A stretch of DNA of 64,000 nucleotides, from positions 124,001 to 188,000 of the forward strand of contig NZ_CGBP01000006.1 of the NCBI RefSeq assembly GCF_001053095.1, in the 5' to 3' direction. Shown here piece after piece: positions 11,299 to 22,589 of this stretch. The position numbers and the translations under genes are program-made. The notes under the pieces were generated by a model. That model saw only the letters and a program-made list of their open reading frames with translations. It was not told the origin of the DNA and ran no database searches. Source of the stretch: Yersinia similis. Lineage in GTDB: Bacteria > Pseudomonadota > Gammaproteobacteria > Enterobacterales > Enterobacteriaceae. Numbering within the stretch: the first letter of the stretch is position 1; each line of letters starts with the position of its first letter.

Positions 11299-12246
11299 AT
11301 GCGAAATTATATAATGACTACCCTACTTTTATCGTCAACATTTACAGCTATCGCTCATACCCCTCCTCTTCCAGCACCACAAATTATTGCACATCGCGCA
11401 GGTACTGCCGATGCACCTGAAAATACCGTTCCTGCCATTAGTAAAGCATTGGCAAATGGCGCTGACGTTGTCTGGATTACATTACAACTTTCTAAAGACA
11501 ATATTCCTGTATTGTATCGCCCCTCTGATCTTAAGGAATTAACCAATAAATCAGGGGCTGTCTCCACTTATACTGCAAGTCAACTGGCAAAAATTGATGC
11601 GAGTGTTGCCTATAACAAGAAGCATGATATCAAGCCCTCATCAGGCTCTCTCTTCAGTATTCCCACACTTGATGAGGTACTAAAAAAATATCCAGACACA
11701 ACCTTCTACCTCGATATTAAATCTCCCGATGCCGACCCTATTGTCTTGGCAAAAGCACTACAAAAAACGTTGATGGCAACCTCTAAGGGTGAGAAAAATC
11801 GCCTGACACGAACCCGCGTTTACTCCACCAATGACGATTATCTGCATGCTTTGGATTCAGTAAATAAAAGCAGTGACCCCTCTCATAAGGTTCAACGCTT
11901 TGAAAGCCGGGATACCACCAGAACAGTATTAGCCAATATCACAATGGATCATCAATGTGACTTACCAACAGATAATAAAGAACGTTGGTATGGCTTAGAA
12001 CTCCATCGTAAAGTTGAAGTTGTAGAAAAATACACCTTGGGTGAAGGGCGCTCTAGCGCAATATTAAGTTGGGATAAAGAGGCTATGGATTGTTTCCGAA
12101 AGAATGCTAATGCACACATTATTCTTTTCGGTATCAATACCCAAGATGATTATAAGAAAGCCAAGGAATTACAGGCAAATGGTGTCATGGTGGATTCACC
12201 AGCGCAGTTTAAAGAAATAATCAGTAAGAGTGAGAATGTGAATTAA
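11299..12246 (+). CDS. Periplasmic glycerophosphodiester phosphodiesterase-family protein
   Basis: A 315-residue protein with a Sec signal peptide (residues 1-19, MRNYIMTTLLLSSTFTAIAH). The GDPD catalytic signature appears at once: IIAHRAGTADAPENTVPAISKAL (His-Arg and Glu-Asn at about 33-44), then the metal-site region TTFYLDIKSPD near 145 and the C-terminal GVMVDSPAQF. The usual second motif (E-x-D after the first block) reads VVWITLQLSKDNIPVLYRP, so the expected Glu and Asp are replaced (WIT in place of ExD), which may mean altered metal binding or activity. The known GDPD reaction releases glycerol-3-phosphate from phospholipid headgroups; substrate here is unknown. It is not a typical GlpQ. 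AT-rich, and it is absent from this position in E. coli, so likely acquired. Confidence 0.8.
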   Translation: MRNYIMTTLLLSSTFTAIAHTPPLPAPQIIAHRAGTADAPENTVPAISKALANGADVVWITLQLSKDNIPVLYRPSDLKELTNKSGAVSTYTASQLAKIDASVAYNKKHDIKPSSGSLFSIPTLDEVLKKYPDTTFYLDIKSPDADPIVLAKALQKTLMATSKGEKNRLTRTRVYSTNDDYLHALDSVNKSSDPSHKVQRFESRDTTRTVLANITMDHQCDLPTDNKERWYGLELHRKVEVVEKYTLGEGRSSAILSWDKEAMDCFRKNANAHIILFGINTQDDYKKAKELQANGVMVDSPAQFKEIISKSENVN

Positions 12247-12323
12247 AAATAGGCGCTGAATTTAAGCATGATAACTATTCGCTTGTTTAATCAAAAAAGT
12301 TAAAAAGACAATAATTGAACAAC

Positions 12324-12360
12324 AAAGCCCCCGAACAATGATGCGTTGTTCGGGGGCTTT
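12324..12360. terminator. Strong hairpin terminator, probably bidirectional
   Basis: Perfect 15-bp stem (12324-12338 and 12346-12360, core gcccccgaacaa / ttgttcgggggc) with a 7-base loop; the arms begin AAA and end TTT. It lies 78 bp after the phosphodiesterase stop and 127 bp past nqrM on the other strand, so it can end both transcripts. Confidence 0.8.
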
Positions 12361-12486
12361 GCCTTGTCAGATAAAAAATAGATCCTGAATTCCTATGAGT
12401 CTATTTATTTTAAGAGCAATGGCCAATAAGTGATTCAGATGGGCGAACATAGCTACCCCCAGCAATGCCAAAGACAAAGGGTATCT

Positions 12487-12714
12487 TTATAGAATGCGAA
12501 GCTGATCTAGCTTCTTCTTACGTGCAGCCTCTTTCGCCAGCCGCTTTTTACGCGAATCACAAGGCTCTGGGCAATCACATACCTTCTCCATCCCCAGCGC
12601 CCCGATCCCTCCGCAACTACCTTGTATGGTTTTATGTTTGACGATATAACCTAGCGACATTCCCGCGATGGCTAACAGAAAAAATAAAAAGGATGCGATA
12701 AAGACAGTCAACAT
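12487..12714 (-). CDS. nqrM: Na+-NQR maturation protein NqrM
   Basis: A 75-residue protein with one N-terminal membrane span (residues 3-25, VFIASFLFFLLAIAGMSLGYIV) and a cytoplasmic cysteine cluster CGGIGALGMEKVCDCPEPC (four Cys, about 34-52). In Vibrio and Klebsiella the DUF539 protein NqrM is needed to deliver iron for the centre held by cysteines of NqrD and NqrE. It is the last gene of the nqr operon here, 12 bp after apbE, which fits that function. Basic tail RKKRLAKEAARKKK. Length is normal for the family. Confidence 0.93.
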   Translation of the reverse strand: MLTVFIASFLFFLLAIAGMSLGYIVKHKTIQGSCGGIGALGMEKVCDCPEPCDSRKKRLAKEAARKKKLDQLRIL

Positions 12715-12726
12715 ATCCCCTCCTGG

Positions 12727-13809
12727 CTAATGTTTTGCTTGTAGATAGGGTTTAAACGCACCTGAATACTGCTCTTCAAACCCATCATCTGTTTTGATGA
12801 TCATCAAGACCGGGATGCTTAGTAAATTGGCTAATGCCATTCCCCGCTCTGGCCCAAGGACACCCAACCCGGTTGAGAGACCATCCGCCGTCATACAGCT
12901 TGGGTCTAAAACAGTGATAGAGACTAAACGGTGGTTAATAGGCCGCCCGGTATCAGGATCAATAGTATGAGAATAACGGATACCGTCCTGCTCAAAATAA
13001 TTACGATAATCACCAGAGGTGGCTACCGCCATCCGCCCCGGTTCAATAATCTCCTGAGCACGTGGTGTAGAACCCGCGACTGGCTTTTCAATGGCAATAC
13101 GCCAAGGCTTATTTTCTCCATTGTTACCACGGGTGCGAACTTCTCCACCGATATCAACCATATAGTCCTTGATATTCTGCGCCTCCAGATATTCAGCCAC
13201 TACATCAACACCGTAGCCTTTGGCGATAGAAGAGAGATCAACATACAGTTCAGGAACACGTTTTATTAATGCATTCTTATCCACTGCCAGCTTATCAATC
13301 CCTACCCACGCACGACGCTGAGTAATTTCATCCTCGGTAGGTACGATATCCGGGCGCCCTTCAGGACCAAAACCCCATAAATTGACCAACGGCCCCACAG
13401 TAACATCTAAGCCTCCATCGGTCAGACGGTTAATACGGACGGCCTCTTGTACCACTTTGGCCGTCGCTGCCGATACAGGGAAAGGTTTATTCACCTCCCG
13501 GCTTTGATTAAAACGGCTCAATTCAGAATGAGGGCGATAAGTCGACATCTGGTCATTAACCTCCTCAAGGATGAGGTCTATTTCCTGCTGTAACTTCTCT
13601 GGGGCAGCCGTTGATGAATCACTCACATACTTAATAGAATAGGAGGTTCCCATCGTTTTGCCTTCAAGGCTGACCTGCTCAGGGCCACAACCACTCAGTA
13701 GCAGGCCCCCTATCACCACCATTAAACAACGTGTTATATACTTACGCACAATCGCCCCAACCACTGTGAATTCCCGAGTGATAGCCTGATCAGCCACCGA
13801 AATCATCAA
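12727..13809 (-). CDS. apbE: FAD:protein FMN transferase (ApbE), NQR flavinylation factor
   Basis: ApbE attaches FMN covalently through a phosphoester to threonines in NqrB and NqrC. The product is a lipoprotein: [12 protein letters not shown] at about residues 29-40 is a lipobox. The family core follows ([14 protein letters not shown], then [41 protein letters not shown] and [10 protein letters not shown], the metal-binding and FAD region). Two starts are possible: ATG at 13809, which overlaps the end of nqrF by 20 bp and gives 360 aa with a long pre-sequence, or GTG at 13749, which gives 340 aa with a normal-length signal ([12 protein letters not shown]). I favour the GTG. It lies between nqrF and nqrM and works on the two upstream SGAT proteins. 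Confidence 0.94.
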   Translation of the reverse strand: MMISVADQAITREFTVVGAIVRKYITRCLMVVIGGLLLSGCGPEQVSLEGKTMGTSYSIKYVSDSSTAAPEKLQQEIDLILEEVNDQMSTYRPHSELSRFNQSREVNKPFPVSAATAKVVQEAVRINRLTDGGLDVTVGPLVNLWGFGPEGRPDIVPTEDEITQRRAWVGIDKLAVDKNALIKRVPELYVDLSSIAKGYGVDVVAEYLEAQNIKDYMVDIGGEVRTRGNNGENKPWRIAIEKPVAGSTPRAQEIIEPGRMAVATSGDYRNYFEQDGIRYSHTIDPDTGRPINHRLVSITVLDPSCMTADGLSTGLGVLGPERGMALANLLSIPVLMIIKTDDGFEEQYSGAFKPYLQAKH

Positions 13810-15013
13810 GCATAATGTTATCGTCTTCTACGCCAAGATCTTTCAGCATCTTGATTACTGCTGCGTTCATCATCGGCGGACCACACATATAAAATTCACA
13901 ATCCTCTGGAGCCGGATGATTTTTCAGGTAATTTTCCAGCAATACGTTATGAATAAAGCCGGTATAACCCGTCCAGTTATCCTCAGGTTGCGGATCAGAC
14001 AACGCAACGTGCCAGCGGAAATTATCATTCTCAGCCTGTAACTGGTCAAAATCCTCTTCATAAAACATTTCACGCCGCGAACGCGCACCATACCAGAAGC
14101 TGATTTTACGTTTTGAATGTAGCCGTTTAAGTTGATCGAAAATATGTGAGCGCATTGGAGCCATACCGGCCCCACCACCAATGAAGACCATTTCCGCATC
14201 GGTATCTTTTGCAAAGAACTCACCGAATGGACCTGAGATAACCACTTTATCACCCGGTTTTAATGACCAGATATAAGAAGACATAATCCCAGGTGGTGCC
14301 TCTGGTACCGATGGCGGTGGCGTGGCAATACGCACGTTAAGCAGGATGATACCGTGCTCTTCCGGGTAGTTTGCCATGGAGTAAGCCCTCACGGTGGGCT
14401 CCGTGACCACGGATTCAAACCGGAACAGGTTGAATTTATCCCAATCACCACGATATTCGGCTGGCACGTCAAAATCGGCGTATTTAACGGTATGAGGTTC
14501 GGCTTCAATTTGGATAAAGCCACCCGCGCGGAATGGCACGACATCCCCATCAGGTATTTTCAGCTTCAGCTCTTTGATAAAGGTGGCTTTGTTATCATTT
14601 GAGATAACTTCACAAGTCCATTTTTTCACCCCGAAAATTTCTTCTGGCAACTCTATTTTCAGATTCTGTTTAACATTGACCTGACAAGCCAGGCGACAAC
14701 CTTCTTTTGCTTCCCGTTTCGAAATGTGTGAAAGCTCCGTGGGCAGAATATCCCCGCCACCTTCTTTAATTGTTACACGGCATTGCCCACAAGAACCGCC
14801 ACCGCCACAGGCTGAAGAAACAAAAATGCCATGGCTGGACAGCATATTGAGTAATTTATCCCCAGCCGGGGCAGTAAAGCTTTTATCTTCGTCTTCATTG
14901 ACTTCAACTGTAATATCACCGGTATTCACCAATTTTGATTTAGCGAATAAAATCATCACCGTCAGCGCAAGCACGATGAGGGTGAACATGACTACGCCCA
15001 GAATTATTTCCAT
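13790..15013 (-). CDS. nqrF: Na+-translocating NADH:quinone reductase subunit F
   Basis: Electron-input subunit of Na+-NQR: it oxidises NADH through FAD and passes electrons to a 2Fe-2S cluster. The 407-residue product has an N-terminal membrane anchor (about 3-24), a ferredoxin-like domain with [10 protein letters not shown] and a following CRLAC (about 69-111), then FAD-binding ([13 protein letters not shown]) and NADH-binding ([27 protein letters not shown]) domains, ending LDDFGG. Length equals that of the Vibrio protein. It is the sixth structural gene of the operon, starting 15 bp after nqrE. Its 3' end may be overlapped by apbE. Confidence 0.97.
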   Translation of the reverse strand: MEIILGVVMFTLIVLALTVMILFAKSKLVNTGDITVEVNEDEDKSFTAPAGDKLLNMLSSHGIFVSSACGGGGSCGQCRVTIKEGGGDILPTELSHISKREAKEGCRLACQVNVKQNLKIELPEEIFGVKKWTCEVISNDNKATFIKELKLKIPDGDVVPFRAGGFIQIEAEPHTVKYADFDVPAEYRGDWDKFNLFRFESVVTEPTVRAYSMANYPEEHGIILLNVRIATPPPSVPEAPPGIMSSYIWSLKPGDKVVISGPFGEFFAKDTDAEMVFIGGGAGMAPMRSHIFDQLKRLHSKRKISFWYGARSRREMFYEEDFDQLQAENDNFRWHVALSDPQPEDNWTGYTGFIHNVLLENYLKNHPAPEDCEFYMCGPPMMNAAVIKMLKDLGVEDDNIMLDDFGG

Positions 15014-15028
15014 GAATTATTCCTGCCT

Positions 15029-15625
15029 TTATAGGTTCACACCGGAGAAAGACATAAAACCTAATGCCATCAATCCGGTTGAGATAAAGGTGATCCCTAG
15101 CCCCTGTAAGCCCGCAGGCACATTGGCATATTTCATTTTTTCGCGGATCCCCGCTAATGCAACAATCGCCAGCATCCACCCCATACCGGAACCAAAGCCA
15201 TAAACAATTGATTCAGGGAAGTTGTAATCACGCTGTGCCATAAACGATACGCCACCAAAAATGGCGCAGTTCACAGTGATTAGCGGCAGAAAAATACCCA
15301 GCGCGTTATATAACGCAGGGAAATAACGGTCGAGGATCATTTCCAACACCTGAACAATGGCGGCAATGACCCCGATAAAGGTAATAAAATTCAGGAAGCT
15401 GAGGTCAACCCCCTCAACCAAAGCGCCATCTCGCAGAACCAGGTTATAAACCAAATTATTGGCTGGCACGGAGATGCCCAGAACAACTGTTACCGCAATG
15501 CCTAAGCCAAAGGCCGTTGACACTTTTTTTGAGACGGCCAGGAAAGTACACATTCCCAGAAAGAACGCTAACGCCATATTCTCCACAAATACTGCGCGGA
15601 CAAACAGACTGATATAATGTTCCAT
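15029..15625 (-). CDS. nqrE: Na+-NQR subunit E
   Basis: Integral membrane subunit (198 aa) with about six membrane spans, homologous to NqrD in inverted topology; together they hold a membrane iron centre. I chose the ATG at 15625 ([13 protein letters not shown]), the family start, rather than a TTG two codons upstream. The ribosome site AAGGAG lies within the last codons of nqrD, whose stop is 6 bases before this start, implying coupled translation. Cysteine motifs are visible in [10 protein letters not shown] and [11 protein letters not shown], the pair expected to ligate iron. Minus-strand operon member. Confidence 0.96.
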   Translation of the reverse strand: MEHYISLFVRAVFVENMALAFFLGMCTFLAVSKKVSTAFGLGIAVTVVLGISVPANNLVYNLVLRDGALVEGVDLSFLNFITFIGVIAAIVQVLEMILDRYFPALYNALGIFLPLITVNCAIFGGVSFMAQRDYNFPESIVYGFGSGMGWMLAIVALAGIREKMKYANVPAGLQGLGITFISTGLMALGFMSFSGVNL

Positions 15626-15631
15626 CGTCAA

Positions 15632-16261
15632 TTACTCCTTCTCAATCTGCGCAGGCTTCAGGGTCCGTAGACCCCAAATCAGCAGACCAATAATAAAGAA
15701 TGCACTAGGTGCCAACAGGAATAATCCGTTAGGCAGATACCACCCACCATTTTGCACGGTTTCCAATACTGTCACGCCAAATAGCTTGCCTGAGCCAACC
15801 AGTTCGCGGACAAAACCAACCAGAACCAGTATTACACCGTACCCCAGACCATTACCGATACCATCCATAAAACTTTCAATTGGCGGTGATTTCATCGCAT
15901 AAGCTTCAGCACGGCCCATGACAATACAGTTAGTAATAATCAAGCCGACGAACACCGATAACTGCTTGGAAATTTCATAGGCATAAGCACGTAATACCTG
16001 GTCTACCACAATCACCAGCGAAGCAATGATGACCATCTGAACGATAATCCGTACGCTGTTTGGGATATGATTTCGAATCAATGAGATGAAGAAACTCGAA
16101 AACGCAGTAACCAGCGTTACTGCCAGAGTCATCACTAATGCTGTCTCCAGCTTAGTGGTCACCGCCAGTGCTGAGCAAACCCCAAGGATTTGTAAGGCAA
16201 TCGGGTTGTTATCAAATAATGGGCTTAATAAGACCCGTTTAATCTCTTTGCTATCAGCCAT
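15632..16261 (-). CDS. nqrD: Na+-NQR subunit D
   Basis: Integral membrane subunit of 209 residues, about six spans, paralogue of NqrE. The characteristic motifs are [18 protein letters not shown] near residue 20 and [20 protein letters not shown] near 110; the Cys residues in these two motifs are the family's iron-centre ligands. The start overlaps the 3' end of nqrC by 8 bp, and the stop is 6 bases before nqrE. Length is normal. Part of the membrane sodium-translocation module with NqrB and NqrE. Confidence 0.96.
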
Positions 16262-17054
16262 TTTTTAACGCTCCTTCGCGCACTTTTTTCAGGAACGGGC
16301 CAAAGCCGTTTTCTCCGAGCCAGAAGTCAAAGCTATTCTGTACGCCATTGGAGGTCAGTGTTGCTCCTGACAGGCCATCAACCGCATGGGGATCATTGGC
16401 AGGGGCACGTCCTTTAACGATGCGAATAGCGGGCTGCCCTTGGTCATCAAACAACCGTTTACCGATCCATTGATTGCGCCAGATAGGGTTCTCAATTTCG
16501 CCGCCAAGTCCTGGCGTTTCCCCATGATCATAATAGGTAATTCCCCGCACGGTTTTACCATCTGTATCAATAGCAACAAAGGCATACATCATCGACCACA
16601 GACCTGAGCCATAGATCGGCAAAATAACTTTGTTAATCTGCCCACCATCACCACGCACTAGATAGATTTCAACCACATTAGCCCGGCGACGGATACCGGC
16701 AATATCTTGTGCAGGTGTCAGCGCAATACTCATTTGGTTATCACGCAGTGCCTGAGAACGGTCAAAAGTGGCGGGGTCTTGCTTGAGGAATTCGCCACTT
16801 TGCAAATCCAACAAGCGCGGTTCTATCCGTGTCGCAAACGCCTGCTGAACCTCTTCGGCTGGCATTCTCGGTTGCAGTAAACCGGCCACGGCTAAAATAT
16901 TACGCTGCTTATCCAGTAGACGCTGTTCCTGCTGTTTGGCTTTCAAGCCAACGGCAGCACCGGCGACGACCACTGAACACACCAGACACAAAATCACCAC
17001 CACCAGCAATGTTTTGCCAATGCTGTCATTATTTCTTGGTTTATCACTCGCCAC
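16254..17054 (-). CDS. nqrC: Na+-NQR subunit C
   Basis: Single-span subunit (266 aa) carrying a covalent FMN on the periplasmic side. The membrane segment is at about residues 12-33 ([24 protein letters not shown]), and the flavinylation site is [15 protein letters not shown] near residue 225, where Thr of SGAT receives FMN from ApbE. I chose the GTG at 17054 ([18 protein letters not shown]) with GGAGG 9 bases upstream; frames open further upstream only add residues encoded inside nqrB. With this start it overlaps nqrB by 11 bp, as expected for translational coupling. Confidence 0.95.
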
Positions 17055-18285
17055 GGGCTTTCCTCCGTTTGATGTTAGCCTGAACAACCACATAGTCGAA
17101 CAGTGGTGCAAACAGGTTGGCGAATAGGATCGCCAGCATCATTCCCTCCGGATAAGCCGGATTGGCTACTCTGATTAAGATACACATCACACCAATCAAG
17201 CCGCCGTACCACCATTTCCCTTTATTGGTAAAGGATGCCGATACCGGGTCAGTTGCCATAAAGATCATGCCGAAAGCAAAACCGCCGAGGACTAAATGCC
17301 AATACCACGGCATAGCAAACAGAGGGTTAGTCGTTGAACCGATCCAGTTAAACAGGTAAGCGGTGGCAATCATCCCAATCATTACCCCAGCAACAATACG
17401 CCAGGACGCCACGCGACCAAAAATAATAATCGCACCGCCAATCAAGATCATTAACGTGGAAACTTCACCAATGGAGCCAGGGATATAACCCAGAAAAGCA
17501 TCCATCCATGTGATAGGTTGCCCACTAACCGTATTGACCAAACTGTGGCTACCATTAACGCTCCACTGTGACAGTGGTGTTGCCCCAGAGAAACCATCGG
17601 CAGAAGTCCAGACCAAGTCACCGGAAATCTGTGCCGGATAAGCAAAAAACAGAAAAGCGCGCCCAGCCAATGCAGGATTAAGGAAGTTACGCCCGGTGCC
17701 ACCAAAAATCTCTTTGCCGATAACTACACCGAAAGAGATCCCCAAAGCCGCTTGCCATAATGGCAACGTAGGGGGAACAATCAGGGAGAACAGAATCGAG
17801 GTAACGAAGAAGCCTTCATTGATTTCATGCTTACGGACGATGGAAAAGACCACTTCCCAAAAGCCCCCGACCAGAAAGACCACCGCGTAGATCGGCAGGA
17901 AATAAGCTGCCCCTAAGAGCATCTTACTTGCCCAGCCAGCATCTGGAGTCAACGATGCCCCCAGCATTTGTGCTAACCGATAGTGCCAGTCACCTGCAAT
18001 AACCTGTTGCAGCTCCGCACCACTATAAAGTTGGTTTAAGGCCGGAATAGCCTGGTAACCGACGTTATACATCCCCCAGAACATCGCAGGGAATACAGCG
18101 AACCACACCAAAATCATCATCCGTTTCAGATCGATAGCATCACGAACATGGGATGCACCCGGCGTCACTTTACCCTGGGTGTAAAAAATGGTTGCGGCAG
18201 CTTCATACAGCGGATAGTACTTTTCTAATTTCCCACCAGCTTCAAAATGGTGTTCGATTTTCTCAAGAAAATTTTTCAGGCCCAT
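17044..18285 (-). CDS. nqrB: Na+-NQR subunit B
   Basis: Largest membrane subunit (413 aa), with multiple spans forming much of the Na+ path and binding riboflavin plus covalent FMN. The flavinylation site is visible as [13 protein letters not shown] at about residues 225-237. The N-terminal soluble part ([41 protein letters not shown]) is the family start. The start codon comes 3 bases after the nqrA stop, and the nqrA end carries the ribosome site GGAAGGATAA. Length equals the usual 410-415 aa. Confidence 0.97.
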   Translation of the reverse strand: MGLKNFLEKIEHHFEAGGKLEKYYPLYEAAATIFYTQGKVTPGASHVRDAIDLKRMMILVWFAVFPAMFWGMYNVGYQAIPALNQLYSGAELQQVIAGDWHYRLAQMLGASLTPDAGWASKMLLGAAYFLPIYAVVFLVGGFWEVVFSIVRKHEINEGFFVTSILFSLIVPPTLPLWQAALGISFGVVIGKEIFGGTGRNFLNPALAGRAFLFFAYPAQISGDLVWTSADGFSGATPLSQWSVNGSHSLVNTVSGQPITWMDAFLGYIPGSIGEVSTLMILIGGAIIIFGRVASWRIVAGVMIGMIATAYLFNWIGSTTNPLFAMPWYWHLVLGGFAFGMIFMATDPVSASFTNKGKWWYGGLIGVMCILIRVANPAYPEGMMLAILFANLFAPLFDYVVVQANIKRRKARGE

Positions 18286-18288
18286 CAG

Positions 18289-19632
18289 TTATCCTTCCTG
18301 CTCAATCTGGGTCAGTATGTCGCGCAGTACCGGACCGTATTCGTACTTACCGGGACAAACAAAAGTACACAAAGCCAGATCTTCTTCGTCCAACTCCAAA
18401 CAACCAAGTGCTTGTGCGCTGTCGGTATCACCGGCCAATAAATCACGCAGTAGATGGGTCGCCAAGATATCCAGTGGCATGACCCGCTCATAGTTGCCAA
18501 TTGGCACCATGGCGCGCTCACCACCGTGCATATCAGTCGAGAAAGCAAACAATTTGCGCTTGAAGAAGTGGCCCAGTGTCGTGCGGGTAATGGAGTATTT
18601 ATCGCGCCCCGGCATCACCCAACCAAATAACTCTTTTTCACGCCCTTCGCGGATAACAGAGACTTGATGATGAAAACGCCCCAAATATCCATGGGTAGCA
18701 GAGAACGCGGTACCGCTGAGGACTGAACCTGAAATAATGCGGTTATCACCCTCTTTTAGTTTACCAGCGGTCAGTTCAGATAAGCTGGCCCCTAAACGAG
18801 TACGCAATAAAATAGGTTGATTCACCTGCGGCCCCGCCAAAGCGACGATACGGTCAGTACACAACTCACCACGGGTGAACAATTTACCGATAGCAATTAC
18901 ATCCTGATAGCCCACATGCCAAACCATTTTTGTCTGACTGACTGGCTCAAGAAAATGAATATGTGTACCCACCAGACCCGCAGGATGAGGGCCGGAGAAT
19001 TCATTGTAAGTCACTTGCGTATTTGTATGGCGGGTCACAGCCTGCCCTGCTGCATGGCAAACGTGTACTTTACCATCCGTCAGCCGCGTCAATACGGTCA
19101 AACCATGGTTGAACGCCTCTGATTCAGTGGCAATGATAACCTGCGGATCTGCCGCCAACGGTTGAGTATCCATCGCACTGATAAAGATAGCGCGCGGGCG
19201 GCTACCTGGAATAGGTGTTTTACTGAATGGGCGAGTCCGCAGCGCAGTCCATAAACCGGATGACAACAGATGGTGTTGAACCTGCTCATCGCTCAGTTGA
19301 TTAAGCTCATCAGCAGTATAATGCTCGAAAGGGATTTGTTCATCACCTTCAACTTCAATCACCACCGATTGCAATACTCGACGCTCACCACGGTTGATAG
19401 CACTGACTTTGCCACTGGCAGGGGCGGTAAACAACACGCCCGGATTCTTTTTGTCTTCAAACAGCGCCTGACCTTTTTTAACCTGGTCACCTTCTTGCAC
19501 CAACATTGAAGGACGCATACCAACATACTCTTCACCGAGCAGTGCCACATGATGAATCGCTGGACCATCTTGTATCGTCTGAACGGGGGCTCCAGTAATG
19601 GGGAGATCTAGCCCTTTCTTTATTTTAATCAT
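18289..19632 (-). CDS. nqrA: Na+-NQR subunit A
   Basis: Cytoplasm-facing subunit involved in ubiquinone handling and complex assembly, first gene of the operon. I chose the ATG at 19632, giving 447 aa beginning [20 protein letters not shown], the conserved N-terminus; an in-frame extension of 28 codons lacks family similarity. Motifs include the barrel-sandwich [23 protein letters not shown] near residue 60 and the C-terminal [16 protein letters not shown]. The operon order nqrABCDEF-apbE-nqrM is complete. Its promoter must lie in the roughly 500 bp between this gene and yafK. Confidence 0.97.
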   Translation of the reverse strand: MIKIKKGLDLPITGAPVQTIQDGPAIHHVALLGEEYVGMRPSMLVQEGDQVKKGQALFEDKKNPGVLFTAPASGKVSAINRGERRVLQSVVIEVEGDEQIPFEHYTADELNQLSDEQVQHHLLSSGLWTALRTRPFSKTPIPGSRPRAIFISAMDTQPLAADPQVIIATESEAFNHGLTVLTRLTDGKVHVCHAAGQAVTRHTNTQVTYNEFSGPHPAGLVGTHIHFLEPVSQTKMVWHVGYQDVIAIGKLFTRGELCTDRIVALAGPQVNQPILLRTRLGASLSELTAGKLKEGDNRIISGSVLSGTAFSATHGYLGRFHHQVSVIREGREKELFGWVMPGRDKYSITRTTLGHFFKRKLFAFSTDMHGGERAMVPIGNYERVMPLDILATHLLRDLLAGDTDSAQALGCLELDEEDLALCTFVCPGKYEYGPVLRDILTQIEQEG

Positions 19633-20127
19633 AGGTTTAAACGACTTCATTAGTGATATCAAATGCTGCACATAAACCCTGAAGCGTACAGCTACGTAAA
19701 GATGAGATACTTCCACTGTTCAATTAAGCGGCGGTGCAATACTGGATTGTCAGAGAATCATGCGCTTTAACTGAAAGAGAGCTGAAATTTAATGCTGATA
19801 CCCGAACTCAATATGTGAGGGTGAAAATAGCTGAAACAGCCATTACACAAGCAGGTCACCAGCAGCGGGGGATTTTAGCATTTTCCGCTGATACTGTCTG
19901 GCAAATGCAGTGACTTAGCTCAAGCAAACACAAATAATTTATCGCTAAATTTTATGAATACTCGGTAAAATCGTATTATTAATTCATTTTTACCGATGTT
20001 GTACTTATTTTATACAAAACATATATTGCTAAAAAATTTCTGACTGATAATCTGCACCTATAAAAAACCTACGGCTATAACCTAGGATCAACGGCATTTT
20101 TAATATCAATATTAAGTGGGAATCATT
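19633..20127. other. Divergent nqrA / yafK promoter region
   Basis: A 495-bp gap with two divergent starts. The yafK side (about 19,920-20,110) is AT-rich. Nothing resembling a riboswitch, small RNA or repeat was recognised. It must contain the promoter of the eight-gene nqr operon. Confidence 0.4.
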
Positions 20128-20868
20128 ATGGGCAAAATCGCGCTGTTATTTGCGATGATAATTTGCTTGCCTGCGGTATCCTTCACCAGCTCAGCCAGTG
20201 AGCCAGTGGCAGTATCCAAAGAGCTAAAACAGCAACTACTGGGGTCGTCGGTCTATATTCAGATATTCAAAGAAGAGCGTATCCTGGAGTTGTATGCCAA
20301 GCTGCAAGGCGAGTATCGTTTGGTGCAAAGCTATCCTATTTGTGAATTCTCAGGAGGGCTTGGGCCGAAACGCCGTGAAGGGGATTTCAAAAGCCCTGAA
20401 GGCTTTTACAGCATTAATACGCGCCATTTAAAACCCGACAGTCAGTTTTATCGGGCCATTAATATTGGCTTTCCAAATGATTATGATAAGTCGCAGGGGT
20501 ATTCAGGAAAATATCTGATGATCCACGGTGCTTGTAAATCAATTGGCTGTTATGCAATGACCGATGCCTATATGGATGAGATATTTAACTACGTGAAAAC
20601 AGCGTTTATATTCGGTCAGGAAAAAGTGGATATCAGTATCTACCCCTTCCGTATGACGGAACAAAATATGCAACGCCACCGTAATTCGTCCTATTCCAGC
20701 TTCTGGCGTCAACTGCAACCGGGATATGCCTATTTTGTCAAAAACCGGATGCCACCGCCCGTTTCAGTTAGCAACGGGCAGTATGTGTTAAGCCCGCCGC
20801 CGCTCACTAGTGCGCCAGTATCGCAATTGGCACTAATTAAAACCGACCCGCTCACCAAGACAGAATAA
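20128..20868 (+). CDS. yafK: Periplasmic L,D-transpeptidase-fold amidase YafK (DpaA/LdtF-like)
   Basis: YkuD-fold protein of 246 residues with a signal peptide (about 1-23). The catalytic motif is [21 protein letters not shown], His and Cys as in YkuD enzymes. E. coli YafK (DpaA/LdtF) removes Braun lipoprotein from peptidoglycan and affects meso-DAP crosslinks rather than making them; I infer the same here from synteny with yafJ-gmhA-fadE. I start at the ATG at 20128 ([17 protein letters not shown]) with AAGTGGGA upstream; a GTG four codons earlier is in frame but lacks its own ribosome site. The 3' end overlaps the convergent yafJ by 36 bp. A proline-rich C-terminus follows the domain. Confidence 0.92.
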   Translation: MGKIALLFAMIICLPAVSFTSSASEPVAVSKELKQQLLGSSVYIQIFKEERILELYAKLQGEYRLVQSYPICEFSGGLGPKRREGDFKSPEGFYSINTRHLKPDSQFYRAINIGFPNDYDKSQGYSGKYLMIHGACKSIGCYAMTDAYMDEIFNYVKTAFIFGQEKVDISIYPFRMTEQNMQRHRNSSYSSFWRQLQPGYAYFVKNRMPPPVSVSNGQYVLSPPPLTSAPVSQLALIKTDPLTKTE

Positions 20869-21606
20869 GGCAAATTCACCTGGTGCAATTTTGTGCCAGG
20901 TTTCATTACCGGTCAGTGGCTGGGTCGCAATCACCGTGACCACATCTTTAGGTGTGGTCTGCTGCTGAAAATCGATCTCAACATCTTGATCCAGCAACGT
21001 AGCTTTGCCAAAAGGCGCACGGCGGGTTATCCAGTAGAGATTAGTTGAGCAATATGCCATCACAAAACGGCCATCTGATAGCAACATATTAAATACCCCT
21101 TTGGCCCGTAATTGCTCGGATAAACTAGCAATAAAACGGAATACCGCAGGCCAGTTACCAGGGGTTCGGGGGTAGCGTTTTGCTAATTGATTGAGTAGCC
21201 AACAGAAAGCATATTCACTATCCGTCTGGCCGATGGGCCGAAAAGTCCCGGTCTCCAGTTGGCGGTACCCCTTAAGCTGACCATTATGTGCATAGGTCCA
21301 GTTACGCCCCCACATTTCACGGGTGAAGGGATGGGTATTTTCTAATGCGACTTCCCCCCGATTTGCTTGACGGATATGGGAAACCACTGCACAGGATTTT
21401 ATCGGATAATCTTGCACCAAGCGGGCAATCGGCGAATTAAAACTGGGTTGAGGGTCTTTAAACGTGCGGCAGCCATTACCTTCATAGAAAGTAATACCCC
21501 AGCCATCTTTATGCGGGCCAGTCCGCCCACCACGCTGCACCAGACCGGTAAAGCTAAAGCAAATATCCGTGGGCACATTTGCGCTCATCCCAAGTAATTC
21601 GCACAT
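20833..21606 (-). CDS. yafJ: Class II glutamine amidotransferase-like YafJ
   Basis: A 257-residue Ntn-hydrolase. The start at 21606 gives [19 protein letters not shown]; removal of Met exposes Cys2, the nucleophile of class II (GATase2) enzymes. Other signature residues include [21 protein letters not shown] near 79 and [12 protein letters not shown] near 100, which bind glutamine. No synthetase domain is fused, so its acceptor substrate is unknown; the E. coli orthologue is annotated only as a putative amidotransferase. A start two codons upstream would bury Cys2 and was rejected. Neighbours are gmhA upstream on the same strand (about 200 bp away) and the convergent yafK. Confidence 0.93.
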   Translation of the reverse strand: MCELLGMSANVPTDICFSFTGLVQRGGRTGPHKDGWGITFYEGNGCRTFKDPQPSFNSPIARLVQDYPIKSCAVVSHIRQANRGEVALENTHPFTREMWGRNWTYAHNGQLKGYRQLETGTFRPIGQTDSEYAFCWLLNQLAKRYPRTPGNWPAVFRFIASLSEQLRAKGVFNMLLSDGRFVMAYCSTNLYWITRRAPFGKATLLDQDVEIDFQQQTTPKDVVTVIATQPLTGNETWHKIAPGEFALFCLGERVGFN

Positions 21607-21808
21607 AACCAACCTCCGCGACTCATCTGATACATGACCTGCCCTCTGATAAACAAGCCGTCATCTAATAGACAAACAGTAAACTAATATCCAACCAAGC
21701 CAGCAATAAAACAGGCATTACCTTTGGCGCTTTATGAGGTAACCAGAATGTTCACAGAAGATTGAGGTGATCGACTTGATTAATATCGCTGTTGATCACC
21801 CCAGCACA

Positions 21809-22390
21809 TCAGGCTTTTACCATCTCTTTTTCGATCAACTGAATCAAGATGTGAATGACTTTGATATGAATTTCCTGAATACGATCGGCATAACCGAAAT
21901 GAGGAACACGGATTTCAATATCCGCAGAACCGGCCATTTTGCCGCCATCTTTCCCCGTTAGCGTGATAACTTTCATGCCTTTAGCACGAGCAGCCTCAAT
22001 CGCCTTAATGATATTACCAGAATTACCTGAAGTAGAAATGCCCAGTAACACATCCCCCTCACGACCCACAGCTTCAACATAACGAGAGAAAACATAATCG
22101 TAGCCAAAGTCATTACTGACACATGACAGATGGCTGACATCCGAAATTGCAATCGCGGGGTAACCGGGGCGGTTTTCACGATAACGCCCCGTCAACTCTT
22201 CGGCAAAATGCATGGCATCACAATGGGACCCCCCATTACCACATGACAATACTTTGCCACCCGCCTTGAAAGAGTCAGCCAGCAATACCGCGGCCCGTTG
22301 AATGGCATCAATATTGCTCTCATCTTTCAGAAAGTTTGCCAGCGTGTCTGCAGCTTCGTTCAATTCACTACGGATTAAATCGTGGTACAT
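21809..22390 (-). CDS. gmhA: Sedoheptulose-7-phosphate isomerase
   Basis: First committed enzyme for ADP-heptose of the lipopolysaccharide inner core: converts sedoheptulose-7-phosphate to D-glycero-D-manno-heptose-7-phosphate in the cytoplasm. The 193-residue SIS-domain protein shows [24 protein letters not shown] (about 49-72), [20 protein letters not shown] (about 116-135) and the C-terminal [13 protein letters not shown] with the catalytic His region. Length equals E. coli GmhA (LpcA). It is divergent from fadE, as in E. coli. Confidence 0.97.
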   Translation of the reverse strand: MYHDLIRSELNEAADTLANFLKDESNIDAIQRAAVLLADSFKAGGKVLSCGNGGSHCDAMHFAEELTGRYRENRPGYPAIAISDVSHLSCVSNDFGYDYVFSRYVEAVGREGDVLLGISTSGNSGNIIKAIEAARAKGMKVITLTGKDGGKMAGSADIEIRVPHFGYADRIQEIHIKVIHILIQLIEKEMVKA

Positions 22391-22589
22391 GAAGGCCTCT
22401 TTATGTGTCCTATAGCATCAATATTTTTCCTCAATCAGTGTACCGGATAGCATAAACAGCGAGAAGCACTGTGATGCATTAGCATGAAGGCTTTATTCTT
22501 TAATGCGACCAGTTTGTGAGATGAGTTGTAAATAACATGTAATTTTATTGATAAAAAGAATGGGATGAACTAAAACAAATGTATCACTC

